Source: Microbacterium sp. SYP-A9085 (GTDB taxonomy: Bacteria > Actinomycetota > Actinomycetes > Actinomycetales > Microbacteriaceae). From it: 64,000 nt of DNA. The stretch is taken from contig NZ_WJII01000005.1 of assembly GCF_009649635.1 (NCBI RefSeq), positions 62,001 through 126,000 on the forward strand. Reading direction: 5' to 3'. Shown one piece after another: positions 26,565-35,630 of the stretch (position 1 is its first letter; each line of letters begins with the position of its first letter). Below the pieces are notes generated by a model that worked only from the letters and a program-made list of their open reading frames with translations, was not told the DNA's origin and did not search any database. The translations under genes were made by a program, and so were the position numbers.

Positions 26565-28289
26565 TCACGCCTTGTCGGCCATGGTGGTGACCTTCAGATC
26601 GAGCGGGAAATCGATCGGGAAGTCTCCGAACAGCAGGCGGCCCGCGGATGCCGCGCAGTCCCGGACTATCTGCGCCGCCGCATCGGCGTGCCGGGCCGGG
26701 GTGTGCACTATCAGCTCGTCGTGCAGGAAGAACGCGAGGTGCGGTCGGTCGCCGAGCGCCGCACCCGAGCGCGGCGCGGCCTCCTCCGCCGGCACCGGCG
26801 GCAGCGCATCCAGTCGCACCCGCACCTCCCCGAGCCAGGCCAGCGCCCACTCGGCGGCGGTGCCCTGCACGATGAAGTTGCGGGTGAACCGCCCGCGGTC
26901 CCCTGCCGCACGCCGGGCCTGATCGCGGTCGACGGCGCTGCCGGTCTCGCCGGCGGCCACGCGCTGCGCGCGCAGCCAGCGCTCCGACGCCCGCGGGGAG
27001 GTCCGGCCCAGCCACGTCGAGACCACGTCGCCCTCCTCGCCGACCCGCGCGGCGTCGTCCACGAGCCGCATCGCGCGCGGGTATGCGCGGCGCAGCCGCG
27101 GCACGAGCCGTCCGCTCTCGCCGGTCGTGGCACCGTACATCGCGCCCAGCATCGCGACCTTCGCCTCCGCCCGCGTCGCGACCGCCCCGCTGTCGACGAT
27201 CCCCGAGTAGAGGTCGTGCCCGCGGGCGGCACGGGCCAGCGCGGTGTCGCCGGACATCCCGGCGAGCACGCGCGGCTCGAGCTGCGCGACGTCGGCGACG
27301 ACGAACGTCCAGCCGGGATCCGCGCGCACCGCCGCGCGCAGCAGCCGCGGGATCTGCAGCGCACCGCCGCCCGAGGACGCCCATCGCCCGGTGACGACGC
27401 CCGCGGGGATGTACACCGGGCGGAAGCGGCCCTCGTGCACCCACTCGTCCAGCCACGCCCACCCGTTCGCGGACAGCAGCCGCGCCAGGCGCTTGTACTC
27501 CAGCAGCGGGGCGATCACGGGATGCTCGTACTGCCCGAGCTCCCACTTCGCCGTCGTGCGGGCCGGCACGCCGATGCGGTGCAGGCTGCGCACAAGTTTC
27601 GGCGGCGAGTCAAGGCTTGCCTGCGGGTCGCCCAGCAGGCCGCGGATCTCGGCGGCGAGGATCGCCATCCGCTCGGGCGGCCCGCCTCCCGCCGGCCGCG
27701 CGCCGAGCGCGTCCTCGAGGATCCGCTCGTGCACGGCAACGTCCCACGGCAGCCCGGCCGCGCGCATCTCCGCCGCCACGAGCGCCCCGGCGGACTCGGC
27801 CGCGCACAGCAGGTCGAGCCGCCCGTTCCCTCCCGCGGAGGCGGCGGCCGCCCGCTGCCGCGCGAACTCCGCCAGTGCGGACGCCGCGTCGTGCGGGGGC
27901 CCGGATGCCGCGGCATCCGTCGCCAGCGCGAACAGCGCGGGAGCCTCCGGTGCCGGCACCGTAGTGGCGTCGACATCCCACTCCCGGGCGGAGCGGATCG
28001 GGGCGGCATCGGCCACGAGCGCGCTGTCCCGGAGGATCGCGTGGCACAGCCGCAGGTCGCGGCAGCGTTCGACCCGCACGCCCTCGGCGAGGAGCCGCGG
28101 GTACCAGTGCGCGGTGTCGGACCAGACCCAGCGCACGCGCGTGCCGCGCGCCGCCTGCACCCGACCGGCGAACTCTCCGGTCGGGACCCGGACGCGGGAG
28201 ACCTCGGTGCCGTCGGCGGCCAACCGCACGAGGTCGATGTCGACGCCGGCGGCGCCGGCCACGACCCACGCGACGTCGTCGGGCGTCAC
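26565..28289 (-). CDS. PolA-like bifunctional 3'-5' exonuclease/DNA polymerase
   Basis: 574 residues, a shortened family A polymerase lacking the 5'-3' exonuclease domain. The N-terminal ~200 residues would be the exonuclease-like part, but its acidic motifs are weak. Polymerase motif A is DVAQLEPRVLAGMSGD, motif B EAKVAMLGAMYGATTG, motif C FFLHDELIVHTP (His-Asp-Glu). This class is common in actinobacteria beside full-length PolA and is presumed to work in repair. GTG start at 28289. It follows the zinc-ribbon gene by 22 bp and is probably co-transcribed with it. Confidence 0.85.
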   Translation of the reverse strand: MTPDDVAWVVAGAAGVDIDLVRLAADGTEVSRVRVPTGEFAGRVQAARGTRVRWVWSDTAHWYPRLLAEGVRVERCRDLRLCHAILRDSALVADAAPIRSAREWDVDATTVPAPEAPALFALATDAAASGPPHDAASALAEFARQRAAAASAGGNGRLDLLCAAESAGALVAAEMRAAGLPWDVAVHERILEDALGARPAGGGPPERMAILAAEIRGLLGDPQASLDSPPKLVRSLHRIGVPARTTAKWELGQYEHPVIAPLLEYKRLARLLSANGWAWLDEWVHEGRFRPVYIPAGVVTGRWASSGGGALQIPRLLRAAVRADPGWTFVVADVAQLEPRVLAGMSGDTALARAARGHDLYSGIVDSGAVATRAEAKVAMLGAMYGATTGESGRLVPRLRRAYPRAMRLVDDAARVGEEGDVVSTWLGRTSPRASERWLRAQRVAAGETGSAVDRDQARRAAGDRGRFTRNFIVQGTAAEWALAWLGEVRVRLDALPPVPAEEAAPRSGAALGDRPHLAFFLHDELIVHTPARHADAAAQIVRDCAASAGRLLFGDFPIDFPLDLKVTTMADKA

Positions 28290-28311
28290 CGCTCCCGCGG
28301 GTGGCGCGCGC

Positions 28312-29049
28312 TCACGCTCCCAGCCCCGACTCCTCGGTGCGCACGAGGATGCACCCGCACTCCGGGCAGAGCACGACGGCGTCGGGGGCGGCCTGGCGCA
28401 CCGCGTTCAGGTCGGTCCCGGACAGCACCATCCGGCATCCTTCGCAGGTCTGCCGGCGCAGCAGGGCCGCACCAGCGGAGCGCTGCGCGGCGCGGTCGTA
28501 GGCGGCCAGCAGGTCGGCGGGAAGCTCGGATGCCACGGCGGACCGGTCGCGGACAGCCTGCTCCTGCTGGGCGGTGGCATCCGCCACGGCGGACTTGGCC
28601 TCGCCGCTGAGCCGGGCACCCTCGGCGTTCACGTCGGCCAGCAGCTGCTCCTGCTCGGCGACGGCGGCTTCCGCGGCCTCGAGCTTCTCCATCGCCTCCA
28701 GCTGCGCGTCCTCGAGGTCGCTCTTGCGGCGGGCGAGCGACGCGAGCTCGCTCTCCAGGCCCTGCGCGTCCTTCGGGCTCGTGACGGCGTCCAGGCGCTG
28801 CTCGTCGCGCTCGCGGCGCGCGTCGACGACGGCGACATCCGACTCGATGCGTCCGAGCTCGGTTCGCAGGTCGTCGCACGCGCCCTGGCGCGCCGTGAGC
28901 TCGCGGCTCAACTCCTGACGCTGTGCTATCAGCGCCCGCACCCGCTCGGCCTGCGCGGGATTCCCCTTGGCGTGCTCGGCGCGACGGATCAGGGCGTCGA
29001 GTTCGGCGAGATCCAGGAGGCGGCGCTGCTGCGCGGGCTGTGCGTTCAC
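28312..29049 (-). CDS. Coiled-coil C4 zinc-ribbon protein
   Basis: 245 residues. About residues 10-170 are a long coiled coil rich in Glu/Ala/Arg. The C-terminal zinc ribbon has two Cys pairs, QTCEGCRMVLSG and VVLCPECGCILVR. The family (zf-RING_7/CT398-like) is conserved in bacteria; nucleic-acid binding or a scaffold role has been proposed without firm function. The GTG start matches the family N-terminus (QQRRLLDLAELDALI) and lies only one base after the 3' end of tRNA-Val, leaving no room for a ribosome-binding site of its own. It heads the transcript with the PolA-like gene. Confidence 0.85.
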   Translation of the reverse strand: MNAQPAQQRRLLDLAELDALIRRAEHAKGNPAQAERVRALIAQRQELSRELTARQGACDDLRTELGRIESDVAVVDARRERDEQRLDAVTSPKDAQGLESELASLARRKSDLEDAQLEAMEKLEAAEAAVAEQEQLLADVNAEGARLSGEAKSAVADATAQQEQAVRDRSAVASELPADLLAAYDRAAQRSAGAALLRRQTCEGCRMVLSGTDLNAVRQAAPDAVVLCPECGCILVRTEESGLGA

Positions 29050-29050
29050 G

Positions 29051-29123
29051 TGGGCCCTGCCGGGTTCGAACCGACGACCCCATCGGTGTAAACGATGTGC
29101 TCTACCAGCTGAGCTAAAGGCCC
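29051..29123 (-). tRNA. tRNA-Val (UAC anticodon)
   Basis: 73-nt cloverleaf on the minus strand. Acceptor GGGCCTT with AGGGCCC (one G-U pair) and discriminator A; D-arm AGCTCAGCTGGTAGAGC; anticodon loop TTTACAC giving UAC; T-arm with GGTTCGAACC. CCA is not encoded. Its 3' end is one base from the GTG start of the zinc-ribbon gene. Confidence 0.95.
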
Positions 29124-29143
29124 GTGACCGCCCAGTCTACGAG

Positions 29144-29158
29144 AGGTGTATTACACCT
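29144..29158. promoter_or_regulatory. 15-bp perfect palindrome between tRNA-Val and aceE
   Basis: AGGTGTA-T-TACACCT, perfect 7-bp arms. It lies 21 bp upstream of tRNA-Val and 145 bp upstream of aceE; a TAGGCT -10 for aceE occurs further down near 29212. Likely a repressor or activator site; the regulator is unknown. Confidence 0.5.
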
Positions 29159-29302
29159 GCGCATCGGCGGTGCGCGAGTGCCGCGTGGGCTCGCGGATCT
29201 GTGGATAGGCTGGAGCGCGGTGTGTCCCGCGCGCCCGACCCGGTGCGGCGCCCCACCCCGAGCTCCCGCTGACGCGACCCGTCAGACGACGAAAGGTGAT
29301 CC

Positions 29303-32029
29303 GTGACCGTCCACGATCAGGACCCGTACTCCCAGGGCCCCCTCGACAGCGATCCCGACGAGACCACCGAGTGGCAGGAATCCCTCGAGCAGCTCGTCCA
29401 GGCCAAGGGCGCCGGTCGCGGCCGCGAGATAATGCTCAGCCTGCTGAAGACGTCGAAGGAGCTGCGCCTGGGCGTGCCCATGGTGCCCACGACCGACTAC
29501 GTCAACACGATAGCGCCGGAGAACGAGGCGCCGTTCCCGGGCGACGAGGAGCTGGAGCGCCGCTACCGCTCCTGGATCCGCTGGAACGCCGCGATCACCG
29601 TGCACCGCGCGCAGCGGCCCGGCATCGGCGTCGGCGGGCACATCTCCACGTACGCATCCTCGGCATCCCTGTACGAGGTGGGCTTCAACCACTTCTTCCG
29701 CGGACAGGACCATCCCTCCGGCGGCGACCAGGTCTTCTTCCAGGGCCACGCCTCCCCCGGGATGTACGCCCGCGCGTTCCTCGAGGGTCGGCTCACGCAG
29801 GCACAGCTGGACGGCTTCCGCCAGGAGAAGTCGCACGCCCCGCACGGCATCCCCTCCTACCCGCACCCGCGGCTGATGCCGGAGTTCTGGCAGTTCCCGA
29901 CCGTCTCGATGGGCCTCGGTCCCATCAACGCCATCTACCAGGCGATGACGAACAGGTACCTCACGAACCGGGGCATCAAGGACCTCTCCGATGCGCACGT
30001 GTGGGCGTTCCTCGGCGACGGGGAGCTCGACGAGGTGGAGAGCCGCGGCCAGCTGCAGGTCGCCGCGAATGAGGGCCTGGACAACCTCACGTTCGTCGTG
30101 AACTGCAACCTGCAGCGTCTGGACGGCCCGGTGCGCGGCAACGGCAAGATCATCCAGGAGCTGGAGAGCTTCTTCCGCGGCGCGGGATGGAATGTCATCA
30201 AGGTCATCTGGGGCCGCGAATGGGACGACCTGCTGGCCCGGGACGTGGACGGCGCGCTGCTGAACGTCATGAACGTCACCCCGGACGGCGACTACCAGAC
30301 ATACAAGGCCGAGAACGGCGCCTACGTGCGCGAGCACTTCTTCGGCAAGGACGAGCGCGCGCTCGCCCTCGTGGAGGACTACACCGACGACCGGATCTGG
30401 AAGCTGCGCCGCGGCGGCCACGACTACCGGAAGGTGTACGCGGCGTTCGACGCCGCCGTGCGGCACAAGGGACAGCCCACCGTGATCCTTGCCAAGACGA
30501 TCAAGGGCTACGGTCTTGGGCCGTACTTCGAGGGCCGCAACGCGACCCACCAGATGAAGAAGATGACCCTCGAGAACCTCAAGACGTTCCGCGACGCGAT
30601 GCACATCCCGTTCACGGACGCGCAGCTCGAGGAGAACCCGTATCTGCCGCCGTACTACAACCCGGGACCGCAGGACGAGACGATCCAGTACATGCTGGAG
30701 CGCCGCCGCGAGCTGGGCGGGTACCTTCCCGAGCGCCGCAGCAGACACGTGGACCTCGCCCTGCCCGACGACGCCGCGTACGCGCTGCCGAAGAAGGGCT
30801 CGGGCACGCAGGAGGTCGCCACCACGATGGCGTTCGTCCGCCTGCTGAAGGACCTGCTGCGCGCGAAGGACTTCGGGCACCGGATAGTGCCGATCATCCC
30901 CGACGAGGCGCGCACCTTCGGCATCGACGCGTTCTTCCCGACCGCAAAGATCTACAACCCGCACGGGCAGAACTACACCTCCGTGGACCGCGACCTGCTG
31001 CTGGCGTACAAGGAGAGCCCGCAGGGGCAGATCATGCACGTCGGCATCAACGAGGCCGGCGCGATGGCCGCATTCACGGCGACCGGGACGTCGTACTCCA
31101 CGCACGGTGAGCCGCTGATCCCGATCTACATCTTCTACTCGATGTTCGGGTTCCAGCGCACCGGCGACGCGAACTGGGCCGCCGGCGACCAGATGACGCG
31201 CGGCTTCGTGATCGGCGCCACCGCGGGACGCACGACGCTCACCGGCGAGGGGCTCCAGCACGCCGACGGGCACTCCCCGCTGCTGGCCTCCACGAACCCC
31301 GCGACGGTGTCGTACGACCCCGCGTACGGCTACGAGATAGCGCACATCGTCCGCGCGGGCCTGGACCGGATGTACGGCGGGCAGCATCCCGACCCGAACG
31401 TGATGTACTACCTGACGGTCTACAACGAGCCCATGGTGCAGCCGGCCGAGCCCGAGGACGTCGACGTGGACGGCATCCTCCGCGGCATCCACCGCATCAG
31501 CGTCGGCGACGCCGACGGACCCCGGGCCCAGCTGATGGCGTCGGGCGTCGGCGTGCCGTGGGCCCTGGAGGCCCAGCAGCTGCTTCGCGAGCACTGGGGA
31601 GTGGCGGCGGATGTCTGGAGCGTGACGAGCTGGTCCGAGCTGCGCCGCGACGGCCTGGCGGCGGACGAGCACAACTTCCTGCATCCGGACGCCGAGCCGC
31701 AGACTGCCTACGTGACCCGCAAGCTGGCGGGCGCCGACGGGCCGGTGGTCGCGGTCAGCGACTTCATGCACGCCGTGCAGGATCAGATCCGGCCGTGGGT
31801 GCCGAACCGGTTCGCGACCCTGGGCGCCGACGGGTTCGGGTTCAGCGACACCCGCCCCGCCGCCCGCCGGTTCTTCAAGATCGACGGGCCGTCGATCGTG
31901 GTGCGAACGCTCCAGGCGCTCGCCGAGGACGGCGTCGTGGACAGGGCTCTGGCCGGGCAGGCGATCCAGAAGTACCGCCTGCACGACGTGAACGCCGGCA
32001 CCAGCGGCAACGCGGGCGGGGAGAGCTGA
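29303..32029 (+). CDS. aceE: Pyruvate dehydrogenase E1, homodimeric
   Basis: 908-residue thiamine diphosphate enzyme that decarboxylates pyruvate and passes the acetyl group to E2. N-terminal ThDP domain with the GDGE...N motif ([31 protein letters not shown]), active-site [13 protein letters not shown] and [19 protein letters not shown], then the transketolase-like pyrimidine domain ([17 protein letters not shown]). Normal length for AceE. GTG start at 29303 follows GAAAGG. fasR-fab genes begin 7 bp after its stop, joining acetyl-CoA production to fatty acid synthesis. Works with E2 at 11844 and E3 at 10405. Confidence 0.97.
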   Translation: MTVHDQDPYSQGPLDSDPDETTEWQESLEQLVQAKGAGRGREIMLSLLKTSKELRLGVPMVPTTDYVNTIAPENEAPFPGDEELERRYRSWIRWNAAITVHRAQRPGIGVGGHISTYASSASLYEVGFNHFFRGQDHPSGGDQVFFQGHASPGMYARAFLEGRLTQAQLDGFRQEKSHAPHGIPSYPHPRLMPEFWQFPTVSMGLGPINAIYQAMTNRYLTNRGIKDLSDAHVWAFLGDGELDEVESRGQLQVAANEGLDNLTFVVNCNLQRLDGPVRGNGKIIQELESFFRGAGWNVIKVIWGREWDDLLARDVDGALLNVMNVTPDGDYQTYKAENGAYVREHFFGKDERALALVEDYTDDRIWKLRRGGHDYRKVYAAFDAAVRHKGQPTVILAKTIKGYGLGPYFEGRNATHQMKKMTLENLKTFRDAMHIPFTDAQLEENPYLPPYYNPGPQDETIQYMLERRRELGGYLPERRSRHVDLALPDDAAYALPKKGSGTQEVATTMAFVRLLKDLLRAKDFGHRIVPIIPDEARTFGIDAFFPTAKIYNPHGQNYTSVDRDLLLAYKESPQGQIMHVGINEAGAMAAFTATGTSYSTHGEPLIPIYIFYSMFGFQRTGDANWAAGDQMTRGFVIGATAGRTTLTGEGLQHADGHSPLLASTNPATVSYDPAYGYEIAHIVRAGLDRMYGGQHPDPNVMYYLTVYNEPMVQPAEPEDVDVDGILRGIHRISVGDADGPRAQLMASGVGVPWALEAQQLLREHWGVAADVWSVTSWSELRRDGLAADEHNFLHPDAEPQTAYVTRKLAGADGPVVAVSDFMHAVQDQIRPWVPNRFATLGADGFGFSDTRPAARRFFKIDGPSIVVRTLQALAEDGVVDRALAGQAIQKYRLHDVNAGTSGNAGGES

Positions 32030-32036
32030 CGCGCCC

Positions 32037-33251
32037 ATGATCAGCGAGCACGCCCCGACGGACAAGGCCGAGACCCTCGTCTGGCTGCGCCGTATCTCGG
32101 GGGATCTCGCGACGGCCACGACGAACCGCCTCGAGGAGTCCCTGCCCTGGTACGCCGAGATGCCGCCCGCGCGCCGCTCCGCGGTGGGCCTCGTCGCGCA
32201 GGCCGGCATCACATCCTTCATCCAGTGGTATGAGGACCCGAACTCGACCCCGTGGATCGCGGCGGACATCTTCGCGGCCGCGCCCCGCGAGCTGCTGCGC
32301 AGCGTCAGCCTCACCCAGACGCTGCAGCTCATCCGCGTCACCGTCGAGGTCACCGAGGAGAAGGTCGCCGGCCGCGGCGAGCATCTGCGCGAGGCGATCC
32401 TGCTGTACTCGCGCGAGGTCGCTTTCGCGGCGGCGGATGTCTATGCTCGCGCCGCGGAGGCGCGCGGGCTCTGGGACGCGCGCCTGGAGGCGCTCGTGGT
32501 CGACTCGATCCTCACCGGTGAGGCCGACGAGGAGCTGCCCAGCCGGATCGCCGCGCTCGGCTGGCACGGCCACGGCGAGGTCGCGGTGCTCGTGGGCACC
32601 ACCCCGCCCCAGTTCGACGTCGACCAGCTGCGGCGCACCGCCCGCAAGCTCGGCGTGGACGTCCTGATCGGGGTGCAGGGCTCCCGACTCGTGCTCGTGA
32701 TCGGCCGGGCGCAGCTGCGCGGGCAGGACGACGCGGCCGCGCAGCTGCCGTTCCTCCAGATTGCCCGCCACCTCGAGCCGGGCTTCGGCTCCGGCCACCT
32801 CGTGCTGGGACCCGCCGTCCCCGCGCTCGTGGAGGCCAGCCAGAGCGCCCGTGCCGCGCTCGCCGGGTTTGCGGTCGCAAGCTCCTGGCGCCACGCCCCG
32901 CGCCCGGTCGAGGCGGACGACCTGCTGCCCGAGCGCGCCGTCGCCGGCGATCCGCTCGCGAAGAGCACGCTCGTGGAGCGGATCTACCGTCCGCTGCAGG
33001 CGCACAGCACCGACCTCGTCACGACGCTGTGGAGCTACCTCGACAACGGACGCTCGCTCGAGGCCACCGCCCGAGAGCTGTTCGTGCACCCGAACACGGT
33101 CCGGTACCGACTCAAGCGCGTCTCCGAGGTGATCGGCTGGGATGCCACCGGCCCCCGGGAGGCGCTCATCCTGCAGACGGCGCTGATCCTCGGCGCTATC
33201 GGCACGGACGCCACTCGCCGCCGCACCCCATCCGGCCGGCGCACGCGCTGA
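32037..33251 (+). CDS. fasR: Fatty acid biosynthesis transcriptional regulator, PucR/CdaR-like
   Basis: 404 residues. Long N-terminal effector part, and a C-terminal PucR-type helix-turn-helix (about 345-385: LWSYLDNGRSLEATARELFVHPNTVRYRLKRV). Position directly upstream of fabD-fabH-acpP-fabF matches Streptomyces FasR, an activator of the fab operon, hence the symbol; this rests on context and family. The ATG at 32037 lies 7 bp after aceE. An imperfect palindrome between fasR and fabD (33265-33289) is a candidate binding site. Confidence 0.85.
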   Translation: MISEHAPTDKAETLVWLRRISGDLATATTNRLEESLPWYAEMPPARRSAVGLVAQAGITSFIQWYEDPNSTPWIAADIFAAAPRELLRSVSLTQTLQLIRVTVEVTEEKVAGRGEHLREAILLYSREVAFAAADVYARAAEARGLWDARLEALVVDSILTGEADEELPSRIAALGWHGHGEVAVLVGTTPPQFDVDQLRRTARKLGVDVLIGVQGSRLVLVIGRAQLRGQDDAAAQLPFLQIARHLEPGFGSGHLVLGPAVPALVEASQSARAALAGFAVASSWRHAPRPVEADDLLPERAVAGDPLAKSTLVERIYRPLQAHSTDLVTTLWSYLDNGRSLEATARELFVHPNTVRYRLKRVSEVIGWDATGPREALILQTALILGAIGTDATRRRTPSGRRTR

Positions 33252-33264
33252 CCTGTGCGGCGCT

Positions 33265-33289
33265 CACAAACGAATCCGGCATTCTTGTG
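33265..33289. promoter_or_regulatory. Imperfect palindrome upstream of fabD, candidate FasR site
   Basis: CACAAACGAAT on the left pairs with ATTCTTGTG on the right around CCGGC, with two unpaired bases on the left. It sits in the 83-bp fasR-fabD gap, 45 bp before the fabD start. Assignment to FasR is by position only. Confidence 0.45.
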
Positions 33290-33334
33290 CGATCCCATCC
33301 AGTTGGACATCCTCCCGTTTGGCAGGATGGGAAG

Positions 33335-34252
33335 GTGATCATCGCCGTCTTCCCCGGCCAGGGCTCGCAGACGCCCGGCTTCCTCGCCCCGTGGCTCGAA
33401 CTCGACGGGGCGCGTGAGCGCCTCCAGGCGTACTCCACGGCCGCGGATGTCGACCTCATCGCCGCGGGCACGGAAGGCGACGCCGACCACATCCGCGACA
33501 CGAAGGTCGCCCAGCCGCTGATCGTCGCGGCGAGCCTGCTTTCCTACGCCGCCCTGACCGCCCGGGCCGGGCGACCCACGGGCGTCGCCGGACACTCGGT
33601 CGGCGAGCTCGCCGCGCTCGCCGCCGCCGGCGTGCTCAGCGACACCGACGCGCTACGGCTCGTCGGCATCCGCGGGCGGGCCATGGCGGAGGCCGCGGCC
33701 GTCGAGCGCACCGGCATGAGCGCCGTCGTCGGCGGCGACGAGGAGGACGTGCTGGCCGCGCTGAAGCGGCTGAACCTCACCCCCGCGAACCACAACGGCG
33801 CCGGGCAGATCGTCGCCGCCGGCACCCTCGGCGACCTCGCCGAGCTCGCCGCCCAGGCCCCGCGCGGCTCCCGTGTCATCCCGCTGCAGGTCGCCGGCGC
33901 GTTCCACACCGGCTACATGGCCCCCGCCGTGGACGTGCTGCGCACCGCGGCCGCCGGAACCGCGACATCCGACCCGAGCCTCACACTGTGGACCAACAAC
34001 GACGGCACGGTCGTCGACTCTGGCCGCGCGGCCGTCGACCGGATGGTCGCGCAGGTCGCCTCGCCGGTCCGCTGGGATCTGTGCATGGCCTCGTTCGCGG
34101 AGCACGGCGTGACCGGGATCATCGAGTTCGCCCCCGCCGGAACCCTCACCGGGCTCGCCAAACGGGCTCTGCGCGGGGTGCCGACCGTCGCCGTGAAGAC
34201 CCCTGACGACCTGGATGCGGCCGCCGCGCTGCTGACCGGAGAATCCGCATGA
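33335..34252 (+). CDS. fabD: Malonyl-CoA:ACP transacylase
   Basis: 305-residue transferase loading malonyl groups onto acyl carrier protein. N-terminal VFPGQGSQTPGFL, nucleophile elbow VAGHSVGELAAL (catalytic Ser), and VAGAFHTGYMAP (catalytic His) are in the expected order. GTG at 33335 follows GGGAAG. The stop overlaps fabH by ATGA. Second gene of the fab operon. Confidence 0.96.
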   Translation: MIIAVFPGQGSQTPGFLAPWLELDGARERLQAYSTAADVDLIAAGTEGDADHIRDTKVAQPLIVAASLLSYAALTARAGRPTGVAGHSVGELAALAAAGVLSDTDALRLVGIRGRAMAEAAAVERTGMSAVVGGDEEDVLAALKRLNLTPANHNGAGQIVAAGTLGDLAELAAQAPRGSRVIPLQVAGAFHTGYMAPAVDVLRTAAAGTATSDPSLTLWTNNDGTVVDSGRAAVDRMVAQVASPVRWDLCMASFAEHGVTGIIEFAPAGTLTGLAKRALRGVPTVAVKTPDDLDAAAALLTGESA

Positions 34253-35250
34253 GCATCATCCTGAACCAGCCCACCGGCCCCGCGCACACCCGCATCTACG
34301 CGTACGGCGCCGCCCGCGGAGAGAACCTCGTCCCCAACGACGACCTTGTCGGGCCGATCGATTCGAGCGACGAGTGGATCCGGCAGCGCACCGGCATCGT
34401 GACCCGCGCACGTGCCGTCGCCTCGACCACCGCGATCGACCTGGCATCGGACGCCGCCGCGGAGGCCGTCGCCCGCTCCGGCGTCGCACCGGAGAAGGTC
34501 GACGCCGTGATCGTCGCCACCATCAGCAACCCCAAGCAGACTCCGTCGGTGTCGGCGATCGTCGCCGACCGGATCGGCGCGAACCCGGCCGCCGCCTACG
34601 ACCTGAACGCCGCATGCGCGGGGTTCGCGTACGGCGTCGCGCAGGCCGACGCGCTGATCCGCGGCGGGATTGCGCACTACGCCGTCGTGGTGGGTGCCGA
34701 GAAGCTCAGCGACATCGTCGATCCCACCGACCGGAGCATCTCGTTCCTGCTCGGCGACGGCGCCGGCGCTGTCGTGGTCGGCCCCAGCGACACCCCCGGC
34801 ATCGGCCCCACCGTGTGGGGATCGGACGGCTCGAAGGCCGAGCTCGTCGGTATGAACGGCACCCTCACCGACTTCCGCGACGGCAAGGTGCCGTGGCCCA
34901 CCCTGCGCCAGGAGGGGCCGAGCGTGTTCCGCTGGGCCGTCTGGGAGATGGTCAAGGTCGCACGGCAGGCGCTGGATGCCGCAGGCGTGCGCCCCGAGGA
35001 CCTCGCGGCGTTCATCCCCCATCAGGCCAACCTGCGCATCGTCGACGAGTTCGCCAAGCAGCTCAAGCTCCCCGACACCGTGGCGATCGCCCACGACATC
35101 GAGACCACCGGCAACACGTCGGCGGCGTCGATCCCGCTCGCCGCGCATCGGCTGCTCGAGGAGCACCCGGAGCTGTCGGGCGGCCTGGCGCTGCAGATCG
35201 GCTTCGGCGCGGGCCTCGTGTTCGGCGCCCAGGTGGTCGTCCTCCCCTGA
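34249..35250 (+). CDS. fabH: 3-oxoacyl-ACP synthase III
   Basis: 333-residue KAS III that starts fatty acid chains by condensing acyl-CoA with malonyl-ACP; in actinobacteria it usually prefers branched acyl-CoA primers. Catalytic triad visible: Cys in DLNAACAGFAYG, His in FIPHQANLRIV, Asn in ETTGNTSAASIPL. Start fixed by ATGA overlap with fabD. acpP follows 72 bp downstream. Confidence 0.96.
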   Translation: MSIILNQPTGPAHTRIYAYGAARGENLVPNDDLVGPIDSSDEWIRQRTGIVTRARAVASTTAIDLASDAAAEAVARSGVAPEKVDAVIVATISNPKQTPSVSAIVADRIGANPAAAYDLNAACAGFAYGVAQADALIRGGIAHYAVVVGAEKLSDIVDPTDRSISFLLGDGAGAVVVGPSDTPGIGPTVWGSDGSKAELVGMNGTLTDFRDGKVPWPTLRQEGPSVFRWAVWEMVKVARQALDAAGVRPEDLAAFIPHQANLRIVDEFAKQLKLPDTVAIAHDIETTGNTSAASIPLAAHRLLEEHPELSGGLALQIGFGAGLVFGAQVVVLP

Positions 35251-35322
35251 CGCCCGTGCAGGCGACCTTAGACTTGTCCACGGCCCGCCGGGCCTCGACC
35301 CCGATCCACAGAAGGAGCAGAA

Positions 35323-35571
35323 ATGGCATTCACCAACGATGAGGTCCTCGCCGGCCTTGCCGAGCTGATCACCGACGAGACCGGCATCTCGGCCGACGAG
35401 GTCGCCCTCGAGAAGTCGTTCACGGACGACCTCGACATCGACTCGATCTCGATGATGACCATCGTGGTCAACGCCGAGGAGAAGTTCGGCGTGACGATCC
35501 CCGACGACGAGGTCAAGAACCTCAAGACCGTCGGTGACGCCGTCACCTTCATCACCTCCCACCAGGCGTGA
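35323..35571 (+). CDS. acpP: Acyl carrier protein
   Basis: 82 residues, acidic. The phosphopantetheine attachment serine is Ser41 in DDLDIDSISMM (DSI instead of the usual DSL). Good ribosome-binding site AGAAGGAG before the ATG. Located between fabH and fabF, with a strong hairpin right after the stop that may stabilise or shape expression of this abundant protein. Confidence 0.96.
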   Translation: MAFTNDEVLAGLAELITDETGISADEVALEKSFTDDLDIDSISMMTIVVNAEEKFGVTIPDDEVKNLKTVGDAVTFITSHQA

Positions 35572-35577
35572 CCGCTT

Positions 35578-35604
35578 CCGGTGGGGGCGTCCTGCCCCCA
35601 CCGG
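35578..35604 (+). promoter_or_regulatory. Strong intercistronic hairpin after acpP
   Basis: Perfect 11-bp stem CCGGTGGGGGC (35578-35588) / GCCCCCACCGG (35594-35604) with a 5-base loop, starting 7 bp after the acpP stop and ending 27 bp before fabF. There is no U-tract, so it is more likely a partial terminator or mRNA stabiliser than a full stop. Confidence 0.6.
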
Positions 35605-35630
35605 CACCGCACCACACGAGGAATTCGTAC

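Noticed and set aside
24135-28289. Recently acquired mobile island (surface proteins plus extra polymerase)
   Set aside because: GC content and codon use match the surroundings, and there is no integrase, repeat pair or tRNA truncation.
29282-32353. 1023-codon open frame on the - strand opposite aceE
   Set aside because: Same reasoning: it mirrors aceE, and its translation is Arg/Val/His-rich with no family resemblance.
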